NCBI GenBank assembly: GCA_035765045.1 | Contig: DASTYI010000116.1 | Location: forward strand, 1 to 19,470 | Reading direction: 5' to 3' | Length of the DNA: 19,470 nucleotides | Origin: Iamia sp035765045 | Lineage (GTDB): Bacteria > Actinomycetota > Acidimicrobiia > Acidimicrobiales > Iamiaceae | Part shown: one piece after another, positions 6,732-14,745 of the stretch | Position numbering within the stretch: the stretch's first letter is position 1 | Layout of the letters: each line of letters begins with the position of its first letter | Notes under the pieces: model-generated | What the model saw: the letters and a program-made list of their open reading frames with translations, nothing else | What the model was told of the DNA's origin: nothing | The model's database searches: none | Made by a program: the position numbers and the translations under genes

Positions 6732-6741
6732 ACAGCGTTGT
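6729..6741. promoter_or_regulatory. Predicted second TetR operator, site B2
   Basis: GGTACAGCGTTGT matches site C1 (AGAACAGCGTTCT) at 10 of 13 bases, and its centre is 22 bp from that of B1, about two helical turns. It covers the end of the -10 box and the expected transcription start. Confidence 0.45.
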
Positions 6742-6789
6742 GAGAGCACAGGTGGCGTGTGGCCAGCAGGCTATGCCAGGGAGGCAGGC

Positions 6790-7386
6790 GTGAGCGTCGG
6801 GCGCGACGAGAGGGTCGTGATCGCCACGGGGATCGGCGGCCAGGGGGTGCAGCTGGCGTCCCAGGTGCTCGCCCACGCGGCGATGGCCGAGGGCCTCGAG
6901 GTCCTCCTGTTCGGCAGCTACGGCGGGATGATGCGGGGCGGCAACACCGACGCCACCGTGGTGCTGGGCCGGGGCCCGGTCGACGTCCCCCCGGTGGCGC
7001 CGACGGCGTGGGCCGGGCTGGTGATGCACCACGAGTACGTCGAGCCGCTGGCCGACCGGTTGACGCCCGAGAGCCTCGTCTTCGTCAACGCCTCGGTCGT
7101 CCCGGCCGAGACGTTCGCCGGTCGTCCCGGCACGGTGGTGCCCGTCGACGCCGTCGAGGTGGCCAAGGAGGCGGGCAGCGCCCTGGGCGCGGCGATGGTC
7201 CTCCTCGGCGCCCTGGCCGGCGGCACCGGGCTGGTGGGCCTCGACGCCCTCCAGGCCGCGGTGGTCGAGGTCATCCCGCCGTACCGCACCCAGCACGTCG
7301 AGGTGAACCAGCGGGCGCTGGCCCTCGGCCACGCCCTCGCCCCGGACGCCCCGCCCGCCTGGCCCACGGCCGGGGTGCCGCGATGA
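6790..7386 (+). CDS. 2-oxoacid:ferredoxin oxidoreductase, gamma subunit
   Basis: A 198-residue gamma (catalytic domain III) subunit. Seen: VVIATGIGGQGVQLASQVLA near the N-terminus (G-x-GGQGV at 14-20), FGSYGGMMRGGNTDATVVLG, and MVLLGALAG. This subunit joins alpha and beta and binds the CoA moiety during oxidative decarboxylation of 2-oxoacids to acyl-CoA, with ferredoxin as electron acceptor. The GTG at 6790 is preferred over the in-frame GTG at 6757 because AGGGAGG lies just upstream and homology begins here. First gene of a tightly coupled four-gene operon; its stop overlaps the ATG of the ferredoxin-like subunit (ATGA). Confidence 0.85.
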   Translation: MSVGRDERVVIATGIGGQGVQLASQVLAHAAMAEGLEVLLFGSYGGMMRGGNTDATVVLGRGPVDVPPVAPTAWAGLVMHHEYVEPLADRLTPESLVFVNASVVPAETFAGRPGTVVPVDAVEVAKEAGSALGAAMVLLGALAGGTGLVGLDALQAAVVEVIPPYRTQHVEVNQRALALGHALAPDAPPAWPTAGVPR

Positions 7387-7667
7387 GCGCCGAGGACGAC
7401 GCCGTGGTGACGGTGACGACGCGCGGGACGGTGGTGATCGACAAGGACGCGTGCAAGGGCTGCGACCTGTGCATCGACGCCTGCAAGCCGGGCGTCCTGT
7501 TGATGACCGACACCGATCTCAACAGCCGGGGTTACCGCTATCCACTGCTGTTCGAGGGCTGCACCGCCTGCAAGGCGTGCTCGCAGATCTGCCCCGACTT
7601 CGTGTTCCAGGTCCACAAGTACGACGAGCCGATCGTCACCCACCGACCCGCCCGGGAGGGCTCGTGA
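7383..7667 (+). CDS. 2-oxoacid:ferredoxin oxidoreductase, delta (ferredoxin-like) subunit
   Basis: A 94-residue protein with two [4Fe-4S] motifs: Cys24-Cys27-Cys30-Cys34 (CKGCDLCIDACKPG) and Cys60-Cys63-Cys66-Cys70 (CTACKACSQICPD). The N-terminal extension and the arrangement fit the delta subunit of four-subunit VOR/KGOR-type enzymes, which passes electrons from the TPP site to external ferredoxin. The ATG overlaps the gamma stop and the stop overlaps the alpha GTG, so translation is coupled on both sides. Confidence 0.9.
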   Translation: MSAEDDAVVTVTTRGTVVIDKDACKGCDLCIDACKPGVLLMTDTDLNSRGYRYPLLFEGCTACKACSQICPDFVFQVHKYDEPIVTHRPAREGS

Positions 7668-8767
7668 GCCGCCGCCTGCTCGAGGGATCCGAGGCCATCG
7701 CCGAGGCGATGGTGGGGGCGGGGTGCCGCTTCTTCGCCGGCTACCCGATGACGCCGTTCACCGAGGTGCTGGAGCACATGGCCAAGAAGCTCCCGCCGGT
7801 CGGGGGCGTGTGCATGAACGCCGAGAGCGAGCTGGAGGCGATCGGCATGGTGTGGGGGGCGGCCGCCACCGGCGCCCGGGCCGCCACCGGATCGGTGGGC
7901 CAGGGCCTGTCGCTGATGCAGGAGTCGATCTCCGAGGCGAGCCTGGCCCGGCTGCCCTTCGTCGTGCTCAACATGGCCCGCTCGCAGGCCGACTACTTCC
8001 AGGCCACCCGGGGCGGCGGCCACGGCGACTACCGGACGCCGGTGCTGGCGCCGATCGACGTGCCCGAGGCGGCCGAGCTGGTGCCCCTGGCCTTCGACCT
8101 GGCCGACCGCTGGCGCAACCCCGTGCTCGTCTACGGCGACTACTACCTCGCCCACACGTCGCAGTCGGTCGACGTCGGGACCCGCCCGCCGGCGGCCGAC
8201 CTGCCGGCCAAGGACTGGGCCCTCGACGGCACGTCGGGGGGCTCGGGCCGGGCCCGGCTGGTGTCGTTCCTCGGCGACGTCAAGCAGCGCGACGGCGTGG
8301 GCTACGACCTGGCCGACTATTACCACCGGGTCGGCGAGCACTGGGCCGACATGGCCCGCTCGATCGAGCCGCTGGTCGAGACCCGCCACACCGAGGACGC
8401 CGAGCTGGTGGTGGTGGCCTTCGGGTCGCCGGCCAAGTTCATCCGCTACGTGGTCGAGGAGCTGCGGGCCGAGGGCGTGCCCGTCGGCTTCGTCCGCCCG
8501 ATCACCTTGTTCCCGTTCCCCAGCACGACGTTGTCCGCGCTGGCACCGAGGGTGCGCGCCTTCGCCGTCTACGAGAACAGCGCCGGCCAGATGGTCGACG
8601 ACGTCCGCCTGGCCGTGCTGGGCGCCGCGCCCGTCGAGTTCATCGGCGGGCTGACGATGGACAGCTCGGCCTTCGGCATCGGCCCCGACCTCGACGTCCG
8701 CGTCCTGCGGTCCCGGGTCGAGGCCGTCCTCGCCGCCCACGACATCACCCCGGAGGAGCACCGATGA
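7664..8767 (+). CDS. 2-oxoacid:ferredoxin oxidoreductase, alpha subunit (VorB-like)
   Basis: A 367-residue alpha subunit carrying the pyrimidine-binding domain and domain II. LLEGSEAIAEAMVGAGC, FFAGYPMTPFTEVLEHM, NAESELEAIGMVWGAAATGA, and DYFQATRGGGHGDYR resemble VorB, the alpha-type subunit of 2-oxoisovalerate oxidoreductase. Oddity: VorB proteins normally read N..RGGPGLG-(I/T)QPSQ.DYFQAT, whereas here the run is NMARSQADYFQAT, about ten residues shorter, losing the conserved Gly-rich loop beside the active site. Reading frame and downstream conservation are intact, so this looks like a subfamily trait, not a frameshift. The substrate may differ from branched-chain oxoacids. GTG start in GTGA overlap with delta; ends in ATGA with beta. 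Confidence 0.88.
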   Translation: MSRRLLEGSEAIAEAMVGAGCRFFAGYPMTPFTEVLEHMAKKLPPVGGVCMNAESELEAIGMVWGAAATGARAATGSVGQGLSLMQESISEASLARLPFVVLNMARSQADYFQATRGGGHGDYRTPVLAPIDVPEAAELVPLAFDLADRWRNPVLVYGDYYLAHTSQSVDVGTRPPAADLPAKDWALDGTSGGSGRARLVSFLGDVKQRDGVGYDLADYYHRVGEHWADMARSIEPLVETRHTEDAELVVVAFGSPAKFIRYVVEELRAEGVPVGFVRPITLFPFPSTTLSALAPRVRAFAVYENSAGQMVDDVRLAVLGAAPVEFIGGLTMDSSAFGIGPDLDVRVLRSRVEAVLAAHDITPEEHR

Positions 8768-9579
8768 CGCGCACTCGGCCCGAGGGGCTGCGGCTGGTCG
8801 ACACCGACGCCCCGCCCGACCGCCCGTCGCGGGTGGTCGACGACTTCACGCCCGAGCTGATCGACGTGGGCGAGCACCACCTCTGCCCGGGGTGCGGCGA
8901 GCCGGTGGCCATGCGCTCGCTGGTCGAGGTCCTGGCCGAGCTGGGCCTGGTGCAGCGGGCGGTGACGATCTTCGGCATCGGTTGCTACACGGCCTTCTCC
9001 AACAACCTCGACGTCGAGGTCCTCCAGGCCCTCCACGGGCGCTCCCCGTCGGTGGCGACGGGGGTGAAGCGGGCCCGGCCCGAGCTGGTCTGCGTCACCG
9101 TCCAGGGCGACGGCGACATGGTGAACGAGGGCCTCCAGGAGCTGCTCCACACCGCGGCCCGGGGCGAAGCGGTGACGTGCGTGCTGCTGAACAACGGTGT
9201 GTTCGGCGAGACCGGTGGTCACATGACCGCGACCACCGTTCTCGGCCAGCGGACCAAGAACACCCTCGACGGGCGCGACGCCCACCTCCACGGCCAGCCC
9301 ATCCGGGCCGCCGACCTCGTGGCCCAGCTCGACGGGGCCGCCTACGTGGCCCGGGGGGCGGTCAACAACGCCGGCAACGTGGCCAAGACCAAGCGGATGC
9401 TCCAGCGCGCCGTCGAGGTCCAGCTCTCGGGGGCGGGGTTCTCGTTCGTCGAGATCCTGACCATGTGCCCCACCGGGTGGTTCATCCGCACCGAGGAGGC
9501 CCCGGGCTACCTGACCGACACCCTCGCCGGCGTGCACCTCGGGGGCGTGGTCAAGGACATCGCCCCTCCGGCACGTTGA
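8764..9579 (+). CDS. 2-oxoacid:ferredoxin oxidoreductase, beta subunit (TPP-binding)
   Basis: A 271-residue beta subunit. The TPP motif runs from GDGDMVNEG at 115-123 to LLNNGVFGETGG around 141-152. The cysteines Cys41, Cys44 (CPGCGEP), Cys74 (GIGCYT) and Cys235 (MCPTGW) correspond to the four ligands of the proximal [4Fe-4S] cluster of this subunit. It forms the catalytic core with alpha: decarboxylation of a 2-oxoacid, transfer of the acyl group to CoA, and electron flow through the cluster and delta subunit. The ATG overlaps the alpha stop. Its own stop lies within the presumed -35 box of the ABC-importer promoter, so the two operons are adjacent and could also be read through. Confidence 0.9.
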   Translation: MTRTRPEGLRLVDTDAPPDRPSRVVDDFTPELIDVGEHHLCPGCGEPVAMRSLVEVLAELGLVQRAVTIFGIGCYTAFSNNLDVEVLQALHGRSPSVATGVKRARPELVCVTVQGDGDMVNEGLQELLHTAARGEAVTCVLLNNGVFGETGGHMTATTVLGQRTKNTLDGRDAHLHGQPIRAADLVAQLDGAAYVARGAVNNAGNVAKTKRMLQRAVEVQLSGAGFSFVEILTMCPTGWFIRTEEAPGYLTDTLAGVHLGGVVKDIAPPAR

Positions 9580-9604
9580 CGAACGTCACTCTCGCGACTA
9601 AGAA
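9576..9604 (+). promoter_or_regulatory. Predicted promoter of the ABC importer operon
   Basis: TTGACG at 9576-9581, overlapping the stop codon of the upstream gene, and a weak -10 TAAGAA at 9599-9604 with a 17-base spacer. The operator at 9601 overlaps the -10, as expected for repression. Confidence 0.4.
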
Positions 9605-9613
9605 CAGCGTTCT
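9601..9613. promoter_or_regulatory. Predicted TetR operator, site C1
   Basis: AGAACAGCGTTCT, identical to site B1 read on the other strand, in the 69-base gap before the ABC-importer binding-protein gene. Confidence 0.72.
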
Positions 9614-9621
9614 AGTCACGT

Positions 9622-9634
9622 AGACCACTGTTCA
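9622..9634. promoter_or_regulatory. Predicted second TetR operator, site C2
   Basis: AGACCACTGTTCA matches site A (AGAACACTGTTCT) at 11 of 13 bases; its centre is 21 bp from that of C1. It lies just before the ribosome site AGGGG of the binding-protein gene. Confidence 0.55.
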
Positions 9635-9648
9635 GGGGAACGCATCAC

Positions 9649-10872
9649 ATGAAGAAGACGTGGGGACTTCTCGCCGCCGCCGCTCTGGCCCTCGCCGCCT
9701 GTGGCGGCCAGGACGCCGACGACGCCGGCAGCGGGGGCAACGGGAGCGGCGGCAACGCCAGCGCCGACGAGTCCGGGCCCATCACCATCGCCGCCCTCTG
9801 GGAGGTCAGCGGCGAGAGCGACGTCGCCGTCGACGACTTCCAGCGCGGCGCCGAGATCGCCGTGGCCGCCCTCAACGAGGCCGGCGGCATCGACGGGCGC
9901 GAGGTCGTCCTCGAGCGCTTCGCCGCCTCGCCGCTCGACCCGGCCAGCACGGCCACCGCCGTCCAGAAGGCCCTCGACGCCGAGCCCTCGGCCATGGTCG
10001 GCCCGCTGGTCGCCGGTCAGATCCAGGCCACCTCGGCGGCGATCGAGCGGGGCGGCGTGCCCGTCATCCCGATCGGCAACGCCGACCCCACCGTCATCGC
10101 CGGTGGCGACAGCGCCAGCGACCACGTCTGGTTCGTCAACTCCTACATCCCGGCCCTGGTCGACGCAGGCGTCGACTACCTGACCGAGGACCTCGGCCTG
10201 ACCGAGATCGGCGTCATCGGCACCGACGAGCCCTTCGGCCAGACCGGTGTCGAGCAGGCGATCGCCAGCCTCGACGAGGCCGGGCTGGAGCCCGTCGGCG
10301 GCGAGCAGCTCTACGCCCCCGACGCCACCGACCTCACCCAGCAGGTCCTGGCCGTCGAGAGCGCCGAGGCCGTCGTCAACTGGGGCTTCCCCAACCCGAT
10401 CGCCGTCCAGCTCAACCAGCTGGTGCAGAACGACATCGCCATCCCCACCCTGACCGGCCCGTCGGCGCCGGTGGTGGTGGACAACGGCCTGGCCGAGGGC
10501 GAGGCCATCGACGACCTCCTCGCCGTGATGACCTGCAACCCGGGGGTGGACGAGAGCGACGCCTCGACCGCCTTCGTCGAGGCCTACGAGGCCGAGCACG
10601 GCGCCACGCCCAGCTCGAACGCCGCCCTGGCCCACGACGCCGTGTTGATCGCCGCCGCCGCCATCTCCGACGCCGGGTCGAGCGACCCGGCCGCCGTCCA
10701 GGAGGCGATGGCCGACGTCGAGGTCACCGACGGCGCCTGCGCCGAGAGCTACGCCGCCGACGAGGCCCACGTGCTCAACCACCAGATCCAGATCGTCGCC
10801 TACGCGGCCGACGGCAGCTCCACCACCGAGAAGGTCGTCGAGGGCGAGCCGGTGGCCCGCGCCGACGGCTGA
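9649..10872 (+). CDS. ABC importer substrate-binding lipoprotein, branched-chain amino acid/amide type
   Basis: A 407-residue extracytoplasmic binding protein. A lipoprotein signal peptide ends in the lipobox LAAC with Cys18 as the lipidation site, followed by a Gly/Ser/Asn/Asp linker to about residue 42. The mature part is a periplasmic-binding-protein-like fold: ITIAALWEVSGESDVAVDDFQRG, LNEAGGIDGREVVLE, VGPLVAGQIQATSAAIER, and a conserved FVEAYEAEHGATPSSNAALAHDAV near the C-terminus. The LivK/Peripla_BP_6 family binds amino acids, amides, urea, aromatic acids and other small organic acids, so the ligand is open. First gene of the importer operon; AGGGG lies before the ATG. Expression is probably controlled by operators C1/C2. 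Confidence 0.9.
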   Translation: MKKTWGLLAAAALALAACGGQDADDAGSGGNGSGGNASADESGPITIAALWEVSGESDVAVDDFQRGAEIAVAALNEAGGIDGREVVLERFAASPLDPASTATAVQKALDAEPSAMVGPLVAGQIQATSAAIERGGVPVIPIGNADPTVIAGGDSASDHVWFVNSYIPALVDAGVDYLTEDLGLTEIGVIGTDEPFGQTGVEQAIASLDEAGLEPVGGEQLYAPDATDLTQQVLAVESAEAVVNWGFPNPIAVQLNQLVQNDIAIPTLTGPSAPVVVDNGLAEGEAIDDLLAVMTCNPGVDESDASTAFVEAYEAEHGATPSSNAALAHDAVLIAAAAISDAGSSDPAAVQEAMADVEVTDGACAESYAADEAHVLNHQIQIVAYAADGSSTTEKVVEGEPVARADG

Positions 10873-10884
10873 GGCGGCGGGGGC

Positions 10885-11757
10885 GTGGCGCGCTTCGTCG
10901 CCCTGCTGGCGTCCGGGATCGCCACCGGGGCCATCCTCGCCGTGGTGGCCCTCGGCTTCGTGGTCCTCCACAAGGCCACCGGGGTCGTCAACTTCGCCCA
11001 CGGCGACCTGGTGACCCTGGGTGCCTACGTGGCCCTCTGGGCCGGCACCGACCTCGGGCTGGGGCCGGTGCCGGCCGCCCTCCTCGCCGTCGCCGCCCTG
11101 TTCGGGGTGGGGGTGGTGATCGAGCGGGTGGCCCACGCCCCGCTGCGCAAGCGGCCGGCGATGACCGTGGTGGTGGCGACCCTCGCCGCCGCCCTGGTGC
11201 TGCGCGGCCTCGTGGCCCTGTGGCAGGGCTCGACGCCGCGGTCGCTCCCGCCGCTGCTCGGCGACGGCACCGTGCGGATCGCCGGGGCGCCGGTCGCCGT
11301 GCAGCGGATCGTGATCGTCGCCGTGGTGGCCGTGGTCCTGGCCGGGCTGGCCTTCACCTTCACCCGGACCTCGGCCGGCCGCCAGGTCCGGGCCCTCGCC
11401 GCCGACCCCGAGGCGGCCCAGATGCTCGGCGTCCGCACCCGCGGCGCGTCGATGCTGACCTTCGGGTTGTCGGCCGCCCTGGCCGGCCTGGCCGGGGTGC
11501 TGGTCGCCCCGCTCAGCGCCGTCGACCTGGGCTTCGGGTTCGGCCTGATGGTCACCGCCTTCGCCGGCGCCGTCATCGGCGGCTTCGGCAACCTCGGCGG
11601 CGTGGCCCTCGGCGCCGCCGTGATCGGCATCGTCCAGCAGGTCGTCGGCGGCTACGTCCTCCAGGATTGGGCGCCGGCCCTGCCCTACGCCGTGATCCTC
11701 GTGATCGTGCTGCTGCGGCCGGCCGGCGTGCTCTCCACCGGCGGCACACGGCTGTGA
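10885..11757 (+). CDS. ABC importer permease, LivH type
   Basis: A 290-residue integral membrane protein, hydrophobic over nearly its whole length (about eight helices). The signature VVNFAHGDLVTLGAYVA at 34-50 and the GRQVRALAADPEAAQMLGV cytoplasmic loop that contacts the ATPases are typical of LivH. FAGAVIGGFGNLGGVALGA near the end is also conserved. GTG start 12 bases after the binding-protein stop; the next permease overlaps its stop (GTGA). It forms the channel with the LivM-type permease. Confidence 0.9.
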   Translation: MARFVALLASGIATGAILAVVALGFVVLHKATGVVNFAHGDLVTLGAYVALWAGTDLGLGPVPAALLAVAALFGVGVVIERVAHAPLRKRPAMTVVVATLAAALVLRGLVALWQGSTPRSLPPLLGDGTVRIAGAPVAVQRIVIVAVVAVVLAGLAFTFTRTSAGRQVRALAADPEAAQMLGVRTRGASMLTFGLSAALAGLAGVLVAPLSAVDLGFGFGLMVTAFAGAVIGGFGNLGGVALGAAVIGIVQQVVGGYVLQDWAPALPYAVILVIVLLRPAGVLSTGGTRL

Positions 11758-12818
11758 CCGTCGAGGTGACCGGCAGCGCGACCGGCGCCGGCGCCGAGGT
11801 GGCGCCCGGGGTGGCGGACCCCGGGCGGCCGGGCCGGGCCCTGCCCGCGTGGGCGGGGCCCGGGCTCGGGCGCTCGTTGGCCGGCGTGGTCGCCTTCAGC
11901 GCCGCCGTGGCCGTCCTCGGTCCACAGGTCGCCCGGGGCGGCTCGGACCTCCTGTTGATGACGCTGTGGCTCGTCCACATCATCTCGGCCACGGGGTACC
12001 GCTGGGTCTACGCCGTGGCCGGCCGGTTCTCGTTCGCCCAGACGCTGATGATGGCGCTCGGCGCCTACACCTCGGCCTGGGTCACCGGCGAGATGGGGGC
12101 GGCGTGGACCCCGGTCGGGCTGGTGGCCGCGGTGGCCGGCGTCGCGCTCGTCGGCGGCGCCGTCGGGTGGGTCGCCCGCCGCAGCGACGGCTTCGCCTTC
12201 GCCATCGTCACCCTGGCCCTGGCCGAGCTGGGCCGGCAGGTGCTCTCGCACACCGAGGGCTTCAGCGGGCGCAACGGGAACCTGGTCGGCATCGAACCGC
12301 TCCAGCTGGCCGGCCGGGCCTACGTCACCGACGAGGACGTCCTGACCGTGCTGGTGTGGGTGGTGGCCGCGGTGCTGGCGCTGGCCATGGCCATCGAGCG
12401 ATCGCCGGTCCGCCGCCAGGCGTTGGCCGCCCGGACCAACGGCCCGGTGGCGGCCGGGCTCGGCGTGCCCGTCGAGCGGGTGCGGCTGGCCGTGTTCGTC
12501 CTCGGCTGCGCCACCGGCGCCCTGGCCGGCGCCGTCATGGGCCACTGGCAGGGCTTCGTCGGCACCGACAGCTTCGGGCTCGACCTCGCCATCGGGCTGC
12601 TGCTGATGGTGCAGCTCGGCGGCAGCCGCACGCCGTGGGGCCCGGTGCTCGGGGCCACCGTGTACGTCTGGCTGCCCGAGGCCCTGTCCGGGCTGGAGGA
12701 GTACCGGGCCGCGGCCTATGGCGTGCTCCTGCTCGTCACCGTCCTGGTCCTCCCCGACGGCCTGACCGGCCTCCCGGCGACGATCCGCCAGCGGCTGCGA
12801 CGGGGGAGCGCCTCGTGA
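11754..12818 (+). CDS. ABC importer permease, LivM type
   Basis: A 354-residue permease. A 40-residue Gly/Ala/Pro-rich N-terminal tail precedes the first membrane helix. Then come GRFSFAQTLMMALGAY at 90-105 (equivalent of the LivM G.(S)LG...F..GAY block) and the loop ERSPVRRQALAARTNGPVAAGLGV, the EAA-like ATPase contact. The C-terminal LLLMVQLGGSRTPWGPVLGA is strongly LivM-like. GTG start overlaps the LivH stop; its own stop overlaps the GTG of the first ATPase. A large reading frame in phase upstream (through the binding protein and LivH) is only a high-GC artefact. Confidence 0.88.
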   Translation: MTVEVTGSATGAGAEVAPGVADPGRPGRALPAWAGPGLGRSLAGVVAFSAAVAVLGPQVARGGSDLLLMTLWLVHIISATGYRWVYAVAGRFSFAQTLMMALGAYTSAWVTGEMGAAWTPVGLVAAVAGVALVGGAVGWVARRSDGFAFAIVTLALAELGRQVLSHTEGFSGRNGNLVGIEPLQLAGRAYVTDEDVLTVLVWVVAAVLALAMAIERSPVRRQALAARTNGPVAAGLGVPVERVRLAVFVLGCATGALAGAVMGHWQGFVGTDSFGLDLAIGLLLMVQLGGSRTPWGPVLGATVYVWLPEALSGLEEYRAAAYGVLLLVTVLVLPDGLTGLPATIRQRLRRGSAS

Positions 12819-13594
12819 GCGCGGTGCTGGAGGTCGAGGAGCTGGCGGTGGCCTTCGGCGGGGTCAAGGCGGTCGACGGGGTGACCTTCACCCTCGACGC
12901 CGGCCGAGCCCTCGGGGTCGTCGGCCCCAACGGCAGCGGCAAGACCACCTGCTTCAACGCCCTCTGCGGCGTGGTGCGGGCGACCGGGCGGGTCACCGTT
13001 GCCGGCGAGGCGCTGCCGCCGGGCCAGCCCGGGCGGGCCCGCCGGCTCGGCATCCTCCGCGTCTACCAGGCGCCCCAGGCCTTCCCCGGCCTGCTGGCGT
13101 GGGAGAACGTCGCCCTGGCCCGGCCCGACCGGCGGGGCACCGGGCTGGGGTCGGCCTGCGTGGCCCGCTGGCGGATGGCCCGCCACGAGCGGGCCCGCGA
13201 GGTGGCGGCCCGCGACGCCCTGGCCCGGGTCGGGCTGGCCGGCGCCGGCGACCGGCCCACCGAGGCCCTGACCTACGGGCAGCTGCGGCTGCTCGACCTG
13301 GCCCGGGCCATCGCCGGCGAGCCGCTCGTCCTCCTGCTCGACGAGCCGACCGCCGGTCTCAACGAGGTCGAGACCGAGCAGATGGTCGCCGCCGTCGCCG
13401 CCCTCCGGGTCGACCGGCCCGACCTCGCCCTCGCCGTCATCGACCACAAGATCTCGGTGATCGACGCCCTGTGCGACCGGGTGCTCGCCCTCGACCTCGG
13501 GCGGGTGGTGGTCGAGGGTGCGCCCGACGAGGTGTGGGCCCACGAGCAGGTCCTCGACGCCTACCTGGGAGGCTCCGGTGCTCGAGCTACGTGA
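12815..13594 (+). CDS. ABC importer ATPase, LivG type
   Basis: A 259-residue nucleotide-binding subunit. Walker A GPNGSGKT at 37-44, Q-loop YQAPQAF at 84-90, signature LTYGQ at 152-156 (LivG proteins often have a non-canonical YGQ signature), Walker B LVLLLDEP at 171-178, and H-loop His211. The segment following the Q-loop, with the insert between WENVALAR and the signature, is a LivG feature. GTG in GTGA overlap with LivM. Its last 17 bases overlap the start of the LivF gene. Confidence 0.92.
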   Translation: MSAVLEVEELAVAFGGVKAVDGVTFTLDAGRALGVVGPNGSGKTTCFNALCGVVRATGRVTVAGEALPPGQPGRARRLGILRVYQAPQAFPGLLAWENVALARPDRRGTGLGSACVARWRMARHERAREVAARDALARVGLAGAGDRPTEALTYGQLRLLDLARAIAGEPLVLLLDEPTAGLNEVETEQMVAAVAALRVDRPDLALAVIDHKISVIDALCDRVLALDLGRVVVEGAPDEVWAHEQVLDAYLGGSGARAT

Positions 13595-14273
13595 CCTGCG
13601 GGTCCGCTACGGGACCCACGAGGCGGTGGCCGGGCTCGACCTGGTGGTCGACGGCTCGGTGGCCCTGCTCGGGGCCAACGGGGCGGGCAAGACGTCGGTG
13701 CTGCGGGCCGTCTCGGGGCTGGCCCCGGCGACCGGCTCGGTCGTGTTCGACGGGCGCCAGCTGCTCGGCCGGGCCCCCGAGGCGATCGCCCGGGCGGGGG
13801 TGCTCCACGTGCCCGAGGGCCGGCGGGTCGTGCCCACCCTCGACGTGCACGAGAACCTGCTCCTCGGCGAGCTGGCCCGGGCCGGCCGGGACCCGCTCTG
13901 GACCGTCGCCGACGTCTACGACCTCTTCCCCCTGCTGACCCGGCTGCGGGACCGGCCCGGCTACGCCCTCTCGGGCGGCGAGCAGCAGATGGTGGCCGTC
14001 GGGCGGGCCCTCGTCGGCGCCCCTCGGGTGCTGCTGCTCGACGAGCCCTCGCTGGGCCTGGCGCCGAGCGTCGCCCAGGTGGTGTTCGACGTCCTGGCCG
14101 TGGCGGCCGAGACGATCCCGGTGCTGCTGGTCGAGCAGAACCACGACCTCGCCGCCGGCCTCTGCCCCCGGGCCGTCGTGCTCGCCCACGGCGACGTCAC
14201 CCTGGCCGGACCCACCGCCGGCCTCGGCCGGGCCGAGCTGATGGCCGCCTACCTCGGCCGCGCCCCCGTCTGA
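13578..14273 (+). CDS. ABC importer ATPase, LivF type
   Basis: A 231-residue nucleotide-binding subunit. Walker A GANGAGKT at 32-39, VPEGRRVVPTLDVHENLLLG (typical LivF stretch after the Q-loop region), signature LSGGEQQ at 131-137, Walker B VLLLDEPSLGLAP, and LLVEQNHDLA at the H-loop, where LivF proteins have Gln/Asn rather than His. The GTG at 13578 follows GGGAGG (13568-13573) and begins the family's usual N-terminus, so it is chosen over the longer open frame. Last gene of the importer operon; a hairpin follows immediately. Confidence 0.92.
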   Translation: MLELRDLRVRYGTHEAVAGLDLVVDGSVALLGANGAGKTSVLRAVSGLAPATGSVVFDGRQLLGRAPEAIARAGVLHVPEGRRVVPTLDVHENLLLGELARAGRDPLWTVADVYDLFPLLTRLRDRPGYALSGGEQQMVAVGRALVGAPRVLLLDEPSLGLAPSVAQVVFDVLAVAAETIPVLLVEQNHDLAAGLCPRAVVLAHGDVTLAGPTAGLGRAELMAAYLGRAPV

Positions 14274-14277
14274 CCGC

Positions 14278-14324
14278 TTCTGGCAACCCGCGTGAACCGT
14301 GGCGGTTCACGGGGATTGCCAGAA
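14278..14324. terminator. Bidirectional hairpin terminator after the ABC importer operon
   Basis: TTCTGGCAA (14278-14286) pairs with TTGCCAGAA (14316-14324), and GTGAACCG (14292-14299) with CGGTTCAC (14303-14310) around a 3-base loop. The five bases between pair with two mismatches. It sits in the 63-base gap between the convergent LivF and SnoaL-like genes. No T-tract. Confidence 0.65.
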
Positions 14325-14336
14325 CGTCGGGGTCGC

Positions 14337-14741
14337 CTACACCGGGGTCTGACCGTCGAGGGTGACGGTGCGGCGGCGGAAGGCCCAGCGGTCGCCGTCG
14401 GGCACCATCTCGTCGCGGTAGCGGCCCCAGTGGTCGGCCCGGTCGGCCGTGAGCACCAGGTAGTACGAGTGGACCTCGGCCCGATCCGGCTCGAGGTGGG
14501 TGATCCGGATGCTGCTGACGTGGTGGCGGAGCGGGCCGCCGGTGTGGCCCTCGGCCCACGCCCGCACCTGGGCGGCGATGGCCTCCCGGCCGACCGCGGG
14601 CTCGTGGCCGACGGCGTCGAGCACCCCGTCGGCGGTGAAGAGGGCGGCCATGTCGTCGGCCCGGCCCCGGTCGCCGGCGTGGGTGTAGGCACCGAGGGTG
14701 GTGCGGATCTGCTCACGGGCGACCAGCTCCCAGAGCTCCAC
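14337..14741 (-). CDS. SnoaL-like (NTF2-fold) protein
   Basis: A 134-residue protein. The N-terminal WELVAREQIRTTLGAYTHAGDRGRADDMAALFTADGVLD and the later GREAIAAQVRAW, HHVSSIRITHLEPDRAEVHSYYLVL and RWAFRRRTVTLDG match the SnoaL_4/nuclear transport factor 2-like fold. Members include hydratases, isomerases, cyclases and dehydratase-like proteins in catabolic pathways; the reaction cannot be assigned. I chose the GTG at 14741, 4 bases after the dehydrogenase stop, where the family N-terminus begins, over a longer form starting at 14786. It is the second gene of the dehydrogenase operon and thus part of the predicted operator-D regulon. Confidence 0.82.
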   Translation of the reverse strand: MELWELVAREQIRTTLGAYTHAGDRGRADDMAALFTADGVLDAVGHEPAVGREAIAAQVRAWAEGHTGGPLRHHVSSIRITHLEPDRAEVHSYYLVLTADRADHWGRYRDEMVPDGDRWAFRRRTVTLDGQTPV

Positions 14742-14745
14742 GGCC

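Noticed and set aside
9616..11136. 506-residue minus-strand open frame opposite the binding protein and LivH
   Set aside because: Gly/Val/Asp-rich antisense shadow without motifs or a plausible start.
9660..11753. Long Arg-rich open frame continuous with the LivM permease, which could suggest a giant fusion
   Set aside because: Only the part from 11754 has permease features; the rest is an out-of-frame reading of the binding-protein and LivH genes.
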